Positions 10,548 to 19,281 of a stretch of DNA of 64,000 bases are shown in pieces. Position 1 is the stretch's first letter, and each line of letters starts with the position of its first letter. Source of the stretch: Actinacidiphila fildesensis. GTDB taxonomy: Bacteria > Actinomycetota > Actinomycetes > Streptomycetales > Streptomycetaceae. The translations under genes were made by a program, and so were the position numbers. The stretch is taken from the NCBI RefSeq assembly GCF_042652185.1, contig NZ_JBHSIX010000005.1; one strand, written 5' to 3'. The notes beneath the pieces are model-generated. The model worked only from the letters and a program-made list of their open reading frames with translations. It ran no database searches and was not told where the DNA came from.

Positions 10548-11796
10548 TGGACACGCTCGAAGGTGTCTGTCCCCCGTCGACATCAATCTGGATGGACCAC
10601 TTGGCGATCTTCAACGACATGTCGACGGCCTCGGTCGCGTACTTGACCATCTCCGTCTGGTACTCCGTCACGGCATCGGTCAGTGACTGCTCACCGCGGC
10701 TCACCCGGGTCAGTGCCCGGGTGAGTGCGGCCCCGTCGCGCAGCGCGGTGTTGGCACCGACCCCACCGGTGGGAGGCATGGTGTGCACCGCGTCCCCGAG
10801 CGGGACCACATTGCCGGGCTCCCAGGGCTCGACCGGCGACGTCGCCCGCAGCGCGACCGGGTGGGTCTCCTCGGGTTCCGCGTGGGCGAACACGGCCCGC
10901 AGGTCCGGGTGCCAGTTGGTGGTCCGTTCCAGCACCAGCTGCTTGAGCTCCTCGCCGCTCATCGCGAAGAACGTGTCGTCGGACAGCCCCAGGGAGTCCT
11001 GGTGCACGCTGAAGACCGACATGTAGTAGTCGTCGGTCTTCTCGAATTCCAGTCCTGGCCACAGCCGGGCCGAGGCGTCGTCCGGCTGCTCGCGGAAGAC
11101 CATGGGCATCAGTCCGAGGTGGTATCCGTCCGAACCGATCACATAGACGAAGCGGTCCTTGAAGGCATCCGGCAACCCGGCAGCGACGGCCTGGGCCCTC
11201 GGGGTGCGCGACAGGACACCCCGCACGCCCAGGTCGAGCGCGCGGTCAGCCGGCCGCAACTGGGTGCGCACCGTGGAGTTCACCCCGTCGGCGGCGACCA
11301 GCACATCGCCCACGTCCGAGTCGCCGTCGTCGAAGTGCGCCACCACGCGGCCGCCCACCTGCTCGCAGTGGGTGAACCGCTTGCCGAAGCGCACTGTGTC
11401 GTCCAGGCCGGCGAGCAGGATCCGGCGCAGCGTCGCCCGGTCCACGGCGTCCACCTTGTCCGGTGAATCTCCGCGCGGATCGCTGAACGTGGGCGCCCAC
11501 TTCGGTTCGAGGTGCTCGTCGTACGCCGCCAGGCCCTCCTCGCCGCGCTGGTTCGAGGTGGCGCTGAGGAGCTCCTGCAACCGGGGAGGCAGGACCTCTC
11601 GCAGCGCCTGCTCCCCGTCGGGGCTGATCCTCAGCCGGTACCCCTGCATCCGGCCCCGGGCGGACTGATCGCGTTCATAGACGGCGACGTCCTCAATACC
11701 GGCCTGCTTCAGCCCCTGGGCGAGGCACAGTCCGCCGATGCCACCACCGATGATGATGATCCGAAGCGGCCGGCCCGAATCGCGGGCAGTGTCCAT
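10540..11796 (-). CDS. FAD-dependent monooxygenase (PHBH fold)
   Basis: A 418-aa flavin monooxygenase. FAD is bound by RIIIIGGGIGGLCLAQGLKQ and by VVPLGDAVHTMPPTGGVGAN. The ATG at 11794-11796 follows AGGAG; a TTG one codon earlier is less likely. It is paralogous to the FAD enzyme at 25458-26810: both have an N-terminal GYR-x-x-I-x-PDG-x-x-ALR segment and the motif ERTT(N/D)WHPDLR. The pair probably arose by duplication and may hydroxylate different positions of the polycycle. Confidence 0.85.
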   Translation of the reverse strand: MDTARDSGRPLRIIIIGGGIGGLCLAQGLKQAGIEDVAVYERDQSARGRMQGYRLRISPDGEQALREVLPPRLQELLSATSNQRGEEGLAAYDEHLEPKWAPTFSDPRGDSPDKVDAVDRATLRRILLAGLDDTVRFGKRFTHCEQVGGRVVAHFDDGDSDVGDVLVAADGVNSTVRTQLRPADRALDLGVRGVLSRTPRAQAVAAGLPDAFKDRFVYVIGSDGYHLGLMPMVFREQPDDASARLWPGLEFEKTDDYYMSVFSVHQDSLGLSDDTFFAMSGEELKQLVLERTTNWHPDLRAVFAHAEPEETHPVALRATSPVEPWEPGNVVPLGDAVHTMPPTGGVGANTALRDGAALTRALTRVSRGEQSLTDAVTEYQTEMVKYATEAVDMSLKIAKWSIQIDVDGGQTPSSVSSV

Positions 11797-11855
11797 CAAC
11801 TACTCCTGTTACGAGGTCGGGGCCGGATGCGGGTGTGATGCGGAGGCGCTGGTTG

Positions 11856-12713
11856 TCAGCGCAGCACCACGTCGGCTATCCGGTCCAGGTGATCGGGATC
11901 GGCCGTGACCGACAGCAGCAGCAGCTCGTCACAGCCGTTCGCCGCGTAGGCGTCCACCACTTGGCGCAGCCGGTCTTCCTCAGTGATCGCGCCCGCCGCG
12001 AGGTGCTCCGCCACCTTGCCCATGTAGGCGTAGTAGCTGAGCATGTGCTCGGTGGCGAGTTCCTTGCCGCCGGGACCGAGCGACACATAGCAGTTGGCGG
12101 CCATTCTCGGCGTACCGGTGCGGCCCTCCTCGGCCCACAACTTCGCGAAGTTCGCGACCAGTTCGCCGAACTTGTGCGGCGGTCCACCGGGTGAGATCCA
12201 GCCGATGCCGTACTTCGCGGAACGGCGCAGGCCGCCCGGCGAGTGGCCGCCACCCCAGAACGGGATGTCACCGTTGGTGGGGCGGGGACCGACACCGGGA
12301 ACCGGGCCCCTGCCCTGCCAGACTTCGCGCATCTCTTCGATCATGGCGTCCAGGCGGCGCCCGCGCGTCGCGTAGTCGGTTCCGGTCGCCACGTAGTCGT
12401 CCTCGCGCATCCCCGCGGAGAGCCCGAGTATGAGCCGCCCGTCGGAGAGCCGGTCCAGACTGGCGAGCTGCTTGGCCAGCTCCACCGGGCTGGGCCTGGT
12501 GGCGGCCAGCAGAATCGCTGTCACCAGGTTGATCCGCTCGGTGACCGCCGCTGCTGCGGCGAGCGTCACAATGCCCTCGTAGTTGTCGTAGACGACCCGG
12601 TCCGTCACCGTCAGGCTGTGAAATCCGAGACGGTCGGCGCGGCGCGCGAACTCGATCAACTGACTACTGTCGGCGCCGTGCACGGCGGTCGGCAGGCAGA
12701 CCCCGATATCCAT
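11856..12713 (-). CDS. LLM-class F420-type oxidoreductase
   Basis: A 285-aa luciferase-like TIM-barrel protein. It opens MDIGVCLPTAVHGADSSQ and carries LASLDRLSDGRLILGLSAG and GGHSPGGLRRSAKYGIGW, typical of F420-dependent reductases or dehydrogenases; FMN use is the alternative. The GAGGAGGAA ribosome site makes the ATG clear. A paralogue lies at 42273-43130. It heads the operon with two FAD monooxygenases and the NmrA-like gene, which suggests a reductive step coupled to hydroxylation. Confidence 0.82.
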   Translation of the reverse strand: MDIGVCLPTAVHGADSSQLIEFARRADRLGFHSLTVTDRVVYDNYEGIVTLAAAAAVTERINLVTAILLAATRPSPVELAKQLASLDRLSDGRLILGLSAGMREDDYVATGTDYATRGRRLDAMIEEMREVWQGRGPVPGVGPRPTNGDIPFWGGGHSPGGLRRSAKYGIGWISPGGPPHKFGELVANFAKLWAEEGRTGTPRMAANCYVSLGPGGKELATEHMLSYYAYMGKVAEHLAAGAITEEDRLRQVVDAYAANGCDELLLLSVTADPDHLDRIADVVLR

Positions 12714-12802
12714 GGCGTTCCTCCTCGAGCTCGTGTCCCGTGATTGTGTGAGTGACGGCTGGGGAGCCGGTCGAGCCGCGGTTGACGGCCCTGCGCCGTG
12801 TC

Positions 12803-14392
12803 CTAGACGTGGACGCAGGGTGACTGGTGCGGCCCGATGTTCGGCGGCGCGTCGTGCGGCACCGGGAATCCCAGGAAGTCGTGTCCGGTGTCACCGGCGA
12901 TGAGGACACCCGCACCGATGGCGGGCGATCCGCACTTCAGCAGGTACCCCAGGGGGCCGGCGCCGGGCCGGACGAACGCCGGGTCCGCGGCGACGGCGTG
13001 TGCGTCGACCGTCGGTGCGGAGGTGACGTTGAAGTACAGGTTGTGGTCGAAGGACGCCATCGGGTCGCCGATCGTCGAACCGCCCGGCTTTCCGGAGAAG
13101 ATGTTGTTGCTGTACGCGACAGCCGTCTCCCCGAAGTTCCCGATCAGCCCACTCGCGTACTTGGTGTGGATCACATTGTTGTAGAAGCGGACATCCGGCT
13201 GCACGCTGCCGCAGCCATTGGTGACCAGCGGGAGTTCGGTGGTACCGAACAGTGCGCCCCGGTCGTTCTCGCTGACGTTGTAGCGGATGGTCGCCCCGGC
13301 GCTCTTCTCGCCCGGATTCGTGCACAGCAGCATGAACCCGGCATTTTCGTGGCTGTAGTTGTACTGGTAGAGAACACCGGCAGCCGCGATGTCGACGTCG
13401 AAGGCGAAGGCAGGCGGAGAGGAGGAGCCGTGCGACACGTCGTTGTACTGCATCACCGGACGGTCGGAGTTCCACGACCAGATTCCGGCGTGGAAGGCCG
13501 TGGCGCGCTTCCCGAATCCGTCGATCACATTGCCTTCGACCAGCGGGTCGATGCCGTTCTGTACGACGATCCCGTCACCGCCGAGATCGGACAGCCGGTT
13601 TCCGGCGATCCGCACATGGGAGATCGGCACGAAGGTGTTCGTTCCGGAGGTGAGCAGCGGGCGGAGCGACCATTGGGACGATGTCGCTATTCCGTAGCCG
13701 TCGACGCCGGAGACGGTGTTTCCCGTGACCTGGATCCCGTCGAACCCGGTGGCCACGGTGGATCCGGTGGCCTTGAACAGGATGCCCGCACTGTCCTCGT
13801 TCGCCGGCCCCGTGGCGTCGATGCCCACCACGTGATGGACGTTCACGCCGTCGATCACGTAGTGATGGCCGGTGCCGTAATCCTCCAGCAGCACGTAGAT
13901 CCCGGTGCGCGAGGTACCGTTGCCGGCTGCCCGGTCGGAGATGTCGAGGTTCCGGAGCTCCCAGTACTGCACGTTGTGCAGGAAGACCACCGCGCGGGCG
14001 CCGTCGGCGACGATGACCGGACGCGCTCCCGAACCGTAGGAACCGGCGACGATCGGCCGGTCCTCGGTACCGGAACCCTTTGGCGAAAAGGTGCCTTGGC
14101 AGGTGGTGCCGCTGCGTAGCAGAATGGAATCACCAGGGTGGAAGACCAGCGCGTTGACGTGGTCCAGAGTCCGCCATGCCGACCCCTGCGCCGTACCGGC
14201 CGCCGCGTCGTTCCCGGCCGCGCAGTCGAGGTAGTACCGCTGGCCGCCCTGTGAATCGGCGGCGGCCGAGGTGCCTGACACACCGAGGGTCATTCCGGCC
14301 ATCAGGCCGAGAACGAGAGCGAGTACTCTCCGGGCCGGTCTTCTGTCCTGACCCCCGCGACGCGCTCTGTTCGAGCGCCAGGTGATAACCAT
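12803..14392 (-). CDS. secreted right-handed parallel beta-helix protein
   Basis: A 529-aa protein with an Arg-rich N-terminus, a hydrophobic stretch (VLALVLGLMAGMTLGVSG) and a likely cleavage site near TSAAADS, so it is probably exported. The rest is rich in beta-helix turns, for example DGIQVTGNTVSGVDGYGI, HVRIAGNRLSDLGGDGIVV and FYNNVIHTKY, as in polysaccharide lyases and related carbohydrate-active proteins. No catalytic set can be assigned. It is transcribed alone, with its own SARP-like heptads 63-91 bases upstream. Why a secreted beta-helix protein belongs to an aromatic polyketide cluster is unclear. Confidence 0.8.
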   Translation of the reverse strand: MVITWRSNRARRGGQDRRPARRVLALVLGLMAGMTLGVSGTSAAADSQGGQRYYLDCAAGNDAAAGTAQGSAWRTLDHVNALVFHPGDSILLRSGTTCQGTFSPKGSGTEDRPIVAGSYGSGARPVIVADGARAVVFLHNVQYWELRNLDISDRAAGNGTSRTGIYVLLEDYGTGHHYVIDGVNVHHVVGIDATGPANEDSAGILFKATGSTVATGFDGIQVTGNTVSGVDGYGIATSSQWSLRPLLTSGTNTFVPISHVRIAGNRLSDLGGDGIVVQNGIDPLVEGNVIDGFGKRATAFHAGIWSWNSDRPVMQYNDVSHGSSSPPAFAFDVDIAAAGVLYQYNYSHENAGFMLLCTNPGEKSAGATIRYNVSENDRGALFGTTELPLVTNGCGSVQPDVRFYNNVIHTKYASGLIGNFGETAVAYSNNIFSGKPGGSTIGDPMASFDHNLYFNVTSAPTVDAHAVAADPAFVRPGAGPLGYLLKCGSPAIGAGVLIAGDTGHDFLGFPVPHDAPPNIGPHQSPCVHV

Positions 14393-14454
14393 GCCGTTGC
14401 TCCTCGCGGTAACTTTGGCCGAAAATCGTTGTCTCGGCGAGTCTGCGACGGCGT

Positions 14455-14483
14455 GGTCAACCCTTGCTCAAGAATTGCGTGAA
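14455..14483 (-). promoter_or_regulatory. triple heptad repeat upstream of the beta-helix gene
   Basis: On the minus strand TTCACGC-AATT-CTTGAGC-AAGG-GTTGACC are three heptads at exact 11-base spacing, 63-91 bases before the ATG at 14392. SARP (ActII-ORF4/DnrI-type) regulators bind such repeats. Confidence 0.55.
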
Positions 14484-14495
14484 CCGGGCGGAAGG

Positions 14496-15158
14496 TCAGA
14501 CGCTCCAGGCTTGCAGCCGGAAAGCAGAATCGGCGAAAGCCAGTTCATGCCGTGCGCCGAACAGGAAGTGTTCGGCCAGCGTGGCACGGTCGGTGGGCGA
14601 GCACTGCTCGCCGAATTCATCGATCATGCTCAGATAGGCTTCCACGTAGTCGTGGAAACCGCTTTCCGGGCAGTACTGATCGATCCACGCCTCGTACCGC
14701 GACCCGGGCACGCACCGTTCCCGCAGATCGCGCGAGACGGCCTGGTGGAACCAGGTCATGGGCAGCAGCCCGCCGAACGCGGCGCCGAACGAGACCGCCG
14801 GGGCCGCCAGCATGAAGCAGGTGTGTGCATGGGTCGCGGGACTCACCGCCACGGTCCGCACCGTCCTGCCGAGCTCCGCCGCCAGGGCGGCCAGTTCGCC
14901 GTCCATCCTGCCGACCGCGTCCAGGGTGACGCTCGCCGCTCCGCTCATCAGGGCGCTGTGCGCGTCCTGGTCGGCGATCGCGGCCGTGCGGGCCAGCGCC
15001 CGCGCATAGGCCGGCACGGCATAGCGCGCGTCCTGCTCCGCGAAGTACCACAGCGAGTCCGCAGGCAGCGTGCCCTTGCGCAGACCGTCCCAGAAGGGAT
15101 GCTCCAACACTGCGGCCAGCACCGGTTTCGCGATCGCCGACAGCTCGTCCCGCAGCAT
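14496..15158 (-). CDS. TenA/thiaminase-II-fold protein lacking the catalytic cysteine
   Basis: A 220-aa all-helical TenA-family protein opening MLRDELSAIAKPVLAAVLEH with FAEQDARYAVPAYARALAR. The site that is ALLPC in thiaminase II reads GLLPMTW here, so the nucleophilic Cys is Met134. It is probably not a thiaminase. The paralogue at 24688-25356 has the same change. The ATG at 15156-15158 lies one base past the SDR stop, so the genes are translationally coupled. TenA-like proteins occur in other polyketide clusters with unproven roles. Confidence 0.8.
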   Translation of the reverse strand: MLRDELSAIAKPVLAAVLEHPFWDGLRKGTLPADSLWYFAEQDARYAVPAYARALARTAAIADQDAHSALMSGAASVTLDAVGRMDGELAALAAELGRTVRTVAVSPATHAHTCFMLAAPAVSFGAAFGGLLPMTWFHQAVSRDLRERCVPGSRYEAWIDQYCPESGFHDYVEAYLSMIDEFGEQCSPTDRATLAEHFLFGARHELAFADSAFRLQAWSV

Positions 15159-15159
15159 C

Positions 15160-15912
15160 TCAGCGCCCGCCGGCGGGATGGATGACCTGCCCGTTGACAT
15201 TGCCGTTCGCCTCGGACGACAGGAAGACGATGAGCCGGGCCACATCGTCCGCGGTGCTCAGACGGCCGCTGGGCGTCTCCCGTACGGCGACCTCCAGCAG
15301 CGCCGGGTCCACCGCCTCCAGGCTCTCGGTCAGGGTGCCGCCGGGCGCCACCACATTCGCCAGCACGCCGTCGCCGGTCCACATGAGTCCGCGGACAAAT
15401 CCGTGCAGGGCCGCCTTGGCCGCGCTGTAGATCTCAGAACCGGGGTTTCCGTGGGTCGCGGTGACCGAGGACAGCAGGACGACCCGGCCCCAGCCGCGTT
15501 CCCGCATCCCGCCCAGGGCCTGACGCACCGTCCACAGATGGCCTTCGACGTTCTCCCGGTACTTGGACAGCCAGAAGTCCATCGGGAAGTCCTGGTACTG
15601 GGGCATCTCCTGGGGGTTGATCCACTCCCAGGTCTGGGCGTTGGCCACCACCACGTCGACGCCGCCCCACCGGTCCTCGATCGAGCGCACAGCCTGCTCG
15701 ATCGACTCGGGTACCGCGAGGTCGTAGGGGACCGCGCAGGCCCGGTCCGCTCCGCCGAGTTCCTGGACGAGCTCCTTCGCCGCCACCTCGTTGCTGTGGT
15801 AGGTGACCGCGACCCGTGCGCCCTCCGCGGCGAACACCCGGGCAGTGGCCCGGCCGATGCCCCGCGTGGCGCCGGTGACCAGCACCCGCTTGTCCGTCAA
15901 ACCCAGATCCAT
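15160..15912 (-). CDS. SDR-family oxidoreductase
   Basis: A 250-aa classical short-chain dehydrogenase. The cofactor motif is VLVTGATRGIGRA, and the catalytic Ser, Tyr and Lys are in LLSSVTATHG and EIYSAAKAALHG. VVANAQTWEWINPQEMPQYQ is an unusual insertion after the NAG-type motif, which reads NAQ here. It lies between the O-methyltransferase gene (118-base gap) and the coupled TenA-like gene. It is a ketoreductase or alcohol dehydrogenase on an unknown cluster intermediate. Confidence 0.82.
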   Translation of the reverse strand: MDLGLTDKRVLVTGATRGIGRATARVFAAEGARVAVTYHSNEVAAKELVQELGGADRACAVPYDLAVPESIEQAVRSIEDRWGGVDVVVANAQTWEWINPQEMPQYQDFPMDFWLSKYRENVEGHLWTVRQALGGMRERGWGRVVLLSSVTATHGNPGSEIYSAAKAALHGFVRGLMWTGDGVLANVVAPGGTLTESLEAVDPALLEVAVRETPSGRLSTADDVARLIVFLSSEANGNVNGQVIHPAGGR

Positions 15913-16030
15913 CTCGAACTCCTGAGGCCGTTACCACAACTCCGCCGTACGGTCCCGCCCGCCGCCCCTGCCGGTCCGGCGCCACGGGCTCCCCGTACTG
16001 GAGCCTGGCACGGATTCCCGGCGCGCGCTC

Positions 16031-17095
16031 CTAGACCGGCCGGTACTCCAGCAGGGCGATGTCACCCGGGACCGGCTCGTTGGCCGGCGCGAAACCGGCT
16101 GCGGCGGTGAGGTGGTTCCATTCCTCGCGACTGCGCTCACGGCCGCCCAGCACGGCGAGGGACTCGACGTCGATCAGCTTGCCGATGTCCCACTCGCCGG
16201 GACCGCGCAGCAGGTTCTCCACGATGAGCAGCCGCGCCTCGCCGTTGCCGCCGATGGCCTCCCTGATCCGGCGCAGGATCAGCTCGGCCTTGTCGTCGGC
16301 CCAGTTGTGCAGCGTGTGCTTGATGAAGTATGCGTCGCAGCCGGCGGGCACCTCGACGAAGAAGTCGGTCGGGACGATCTCGACCCGGTCCGCCAGCCCG
16401 TCGTCCGCGAAGGTCTCCTTGGCGTCGGCGACCGTGTGGGCCTGGTCGGCCAGTACGCCGGTGACTCCGGCGTGGCGGCGCAGCACCTCGGCCAGGAACT
16501 GGCCCCTGCCGCCGCCGACATCCGCGATCCGGGGAAAGCGCCCGAAGTCGAATTCGGCGAAGATCCGGTCGGTACCGGGATAGTGGTTCTGCTTCATCGC
16601 CCGGTCCAGCACCGCGCCGCTGGCCGGATTGGCCTTGGTGTACTCGTAGTACGACATCCCGAAGACGTTGTTGAAGGCCGCTTCGCCGGTGCGGACGCTG
16701 TGCGCCACATTCTCGTACGGCCGCCAGAGGGTGGGGTCGGAGGCGAACAGGAACATGTCCCGGATGCCGTCGGTGGCGTCCGAAACCAGACCCGCCGAGA
16801 CGGGCGTCAGTACGAAGCTGCCGTCGGTCCGCTCCTCCAACACGCCGGCCGCGGCGACCGCACGCAGCACCCGGTAGAGGGCGTCGGCATCCGTGCCCGT
16901 CGTCTCGCTGATCTGCGCGACGGTCCGCGGTCCGTCGGCCAGCGCGTCGGGCACTTTCAGCTCCACCAGCGCCCGCAGCGCCCCGATGACCCACTTGGCG
17001 TAGAGGAATCCGAGCACCTGCTGCTGTGGGGGGAGGCTCGCGTCGAGCCATCCGGCTGTGCCCTGGGCCCCGGAAGCGCTGTCCTGCGCGGTCAT
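16031..17095 (-). CDS. SAM-dependent O-methyltransferase
   Basis: A 354-aa two-domain O-methyltransferase. The N-terminal dimerisation helix-turn-helix includes ALADGPRTVAQISETTGT, and the SAM motif is IADVGGGRGQFLAEVLRR. The catalytic His is in IKHTLHNWADD. The ATG at 17093-17095 follows GAGAGGTGG. Its last 15 codons (EPVPGDIALLEYRPV) recur exactly in a decayed fragment at 33515-33607. It is the first gene of a leftward operon whose promoter carries a clear SARP-like heptad pair. Confidence 0.9.
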   Translation of the reverse strand: MTAQDSASGAQGTAGWLDASLPPQQQVLGFLYAKWVIGALRALVELKVPDALADGPRTVAQISETTGTDADALYRVLRAVAAAGVLEERTDGSFVLTPVSAGLVSDATDGIRDMFLFASDPTLWRPYENVAHSVRTGEAAFNNVFGMSYYEYTKANPASGAVLDRAMKQNHYPGTDRIFAEFDFGRFPRIADVGGGRGQFLAEVLRRHAGVTGVLADQAHTVADAKETFADDGLADRVEIVPTDFFVEVPAGCDAYFIKHTLHNWADDKAELILRRIREAIGGNGEARLLIVENLLRGPGEWDIGKLIDVESLAVLGGRERSREEWNHLTAAAGFAPANEPVPGDIALLEYRPV

Positions 17096-17145
17096 CGACG
17101 TCCACCTCTCGTCCGGATCAACGTCCGCACAGGTTCGGGGCACCG

Positions 17146-17163
17146 CCTCGAACCTCACTTGAA
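17146..17163 (-). promoter_or_regulatory. SARP-type heptad pair in the divergent promoter
   Basis: On the minus strand TTCAAGT-GAGG-TTCGAGG, with exact 11-base period, 51-68 bases upstream of the methyltransferase ATG. It may also serve the rightward amide-synthetase gene starting at 17292. Confidence 0.6.
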
Positions 17164-17291
17164 CCACGGTGGAGGCCTGGTGGAACGGCGGGATCTAGCA
17201 GGCGTCAAGGTCCCTTCGAACCGGCACCCGCATGCTGCCGACGACTTTTGGAAGACAGACGGCTTTCAGAACACAACTGAGGGAGACACAG

Positions 17292-19148
17292 ATGTGCGGC
17301 ATCGCCGGCTGGGTGGACTTCGGGCAGGACCTGTCGCAGAAGCGGTCGGTGCTGCAAGCGATGACCGACGCGGTCGCCAAGCGAGGTGTGGACGACCAGG
17401 GGCTGTGGGTCAGCAGGCACGCCGCGCTCGGGCACACCCGTACCGCGATCATCGATCTGGCCGACGGCGTGCAGCCGCTCACGGTGGAGGAGGACGGGCG
17501 CCCCGTCGCCGTCATCGTCTACAACGGTGAGGTCTACAACTACAAGCAGCTGCGTACCGAGTTGCAGGGGCGCGGCCACCAGTTCCGCACCCGCAGCGAC
17601 ACCGAGGTGGTGCTCCGCTCCTACCTGGAGTGGGGCCCGGACTGCGCCAAGCGGCTGGAGGGGATCTTCGCCTTCGCCCTCTGGGACCTGCGCCGCGAGG
17701 AACTGCTCCTGGTCCGCGACCGGTTCGGCGTCAAACCGCTCTTCTACCACCGGCTGCCCGAAGGCGTCCTGTTCGGCTCCGAGCCGAAATCCCTGCTGGC
17801 CAACCCGCTGATCCGCCCGGTCGTCGACGCCGACGGCCTGCGGGAGATGTTCGCCGTCGCCAAGAAGCCCGGGCAGGCGGTCTTCCGCGACATGCGCGAG
17901 CTGCTGCCCGGCCACACCCTGACCATCGGCAGCGCGGGCGTCGTCGACCGTACCTACTGGGAGCTCGAGGCCCGGCCGCACACCGACACCCTGCAGGAGA
18001 CCATCACCAACGTCCGCTCGCTGCTGGAGGACATCGTGCTGCGCGAGCTGGTGGCCGACGTGCCGCTGTGCACCGCGCTCTCCGGCGGCCTGGACTCCAG
18101 CTCGCTCACCGCGATCGCCGCCCAGTGGCGCTGGAAGCTGGACGGCGCGCGGCTGCGCACCTTCGTGACCACATTCGACGACTACGCCGAGAAGTTCCAG
18201 GCGGACGACGTCCGCTTCTCGCCGGACGAGCCCTTCGCGATCGAGGTCGCGGAGCACCTCTCCTCCGACCACGTCAACATCCGGCTGAGCAGCCACGACC
18301 TGATGGACCCGAAGACCCGTCTGATGGCGCTGCTCGCGCAGGACGCGCCCTCGACGCTCGGCGACATGGACACCTCGAACTACCTCACTTCACGCGAGAT
18401 CAGGACGCACTCCACGGTGGCGCTGGTCGGCGAGGTCGCGGACGAGATATTCGGCGGATACAACTGGATGTTCAATCCGGAGACCGTGGGCGCCGACGCC
18501 TTCCCCTGGGTGGCGCATGAGGCGCTGCAGCCGAGCTCCATGAAGGGACAGGGCCGGGGGCTCTTCGACGACGGGCTGCTGCAGAAGCTGGACATGCGCC
18601 GCTACTACACGGACTCCTTCCACGAGGCCGCCGCGGAGGCGCCGCACCAGGAGGGCGAGAGCCCCGAGGAGTACCGGATGCGGGAGATCGGCTATCTCAC
18701 GCTCACCCGGTGGATGCCGATGCTGCTGGACCGCAGCGACCGGCTCTCCATGGCCCACGGCCTCGAACTGCGGGTGCCCTACTGCGACCACCGGCTCGTC
18801 GAGTACCTGTACAACACTCCGTGGAGCTTCAAGACCTTCGACGGCCGGGAGAAGTCCATCCTCCGGGCAGCCGTGCGCGATCTGCTGCCGGCGTCCGTGC
18901 TGGAGCGCAAGAAGAGCCCGTGGCCGGTCACCCAGGATCCCGCCTACACGGCGATGCTGCACGAGGAACTGACCGCGCTGATCAGCGATCCGAACTCACC
19001 GATCCTGCCGTACCTGGACAACAAGGCGGTGGAACACACGTTGCGCAACCCGGGCGCCGCCAATGACTGGCCGAGCCGGATGCACATCGAGACGGCGCTG
19101 CAGTTCAACTCCTGGCTGTCGCACTACAACGTGGAACTGGTGGTCTGA
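17292..19148 (+). CDS. asparagine-synthase-like amide synthetase
   Basis: A 618-aa class II glutamine amidotransferase/synthetase. The N-terminus is MCGIAGWVDFG with nucleophile Cys2, and YNGEVYNYKQL follows. The C-terminal synthetase has the PP-loop SGGLDSS at residues 264-270. In pentangular polyketide clusters such proteins (FdmV of fredericamycin, LlpA of lysolipin, as I recall) amidate the polyketide carboxylate so a lactam/isoquinolinone ring can close. The ATG follows GGGAGA; an upstream in-frame extension is not needed. It starts a rightward unit that continues into the ABC exporter. Confidence 0.9.
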   Translation: MCGIAGWVDFGQDLSQKRSVLQAMTDAVAKRGVDDQGLWVSRHAALGHTRTAIIDLADGVQPLTVEEDGRPVAVIVYNGEVYNYKQLRTELQGRGHQFRTRSDTEVVLRSYLEWGPDCAKRLEGIFAFALWDLRREELLLVRDRFGVKPLFYHRLPEGVLFGSEPKSLLANPLIRPVVDADGLREMFAVAKKPGQAVFRDMRELLPGHTLTIGSAGVVDRTYWELEARPHTDTLQETITNVRSLLEDIVLRELVADVPLCTALSGGLDSSSLTAIAAQWRWKLDGARLRTFVTTFDDYAEKFQADDVRFSPDEPFAIEVAEHLSSDHVNIRLSSHDLMDPKTRLMALLAQDAPSTLGDMDTSNYLTSREIRTHSTVALVGEVADEIFGGYNWMFNPETVGADAFPWVAHEALQPSSMKGQGRGLFDDGLLQKLDMRRYYTDSFHEAAAEAPHQEGESPEEYRMREIGYLTLTRWMPMLLDRSDRLSMAHGLELRVPYCDHRLVEYLYNTPWSFKTFDGREKSILRAAVRDLLPASVLERKKSPWPVTQDPAYTAMLHEELTALISDPNSPILPYLDNKAVEHTLRNPGAANDWPSRMHIETALQFNSWLSHYNVELVV

Positions 19149-19281
19149 CGGACAGCCGATCGCGTGTCGTGCCGCCGTGCCGCCGATCAAGTCCCGCTCC
19201 AGTGGCACTCCGGTGCCGTTTTACACCATGGGCCGGAGGCCATGCCCTCACACGGATGCGAAGCAAACGAGGTGAAATCTT

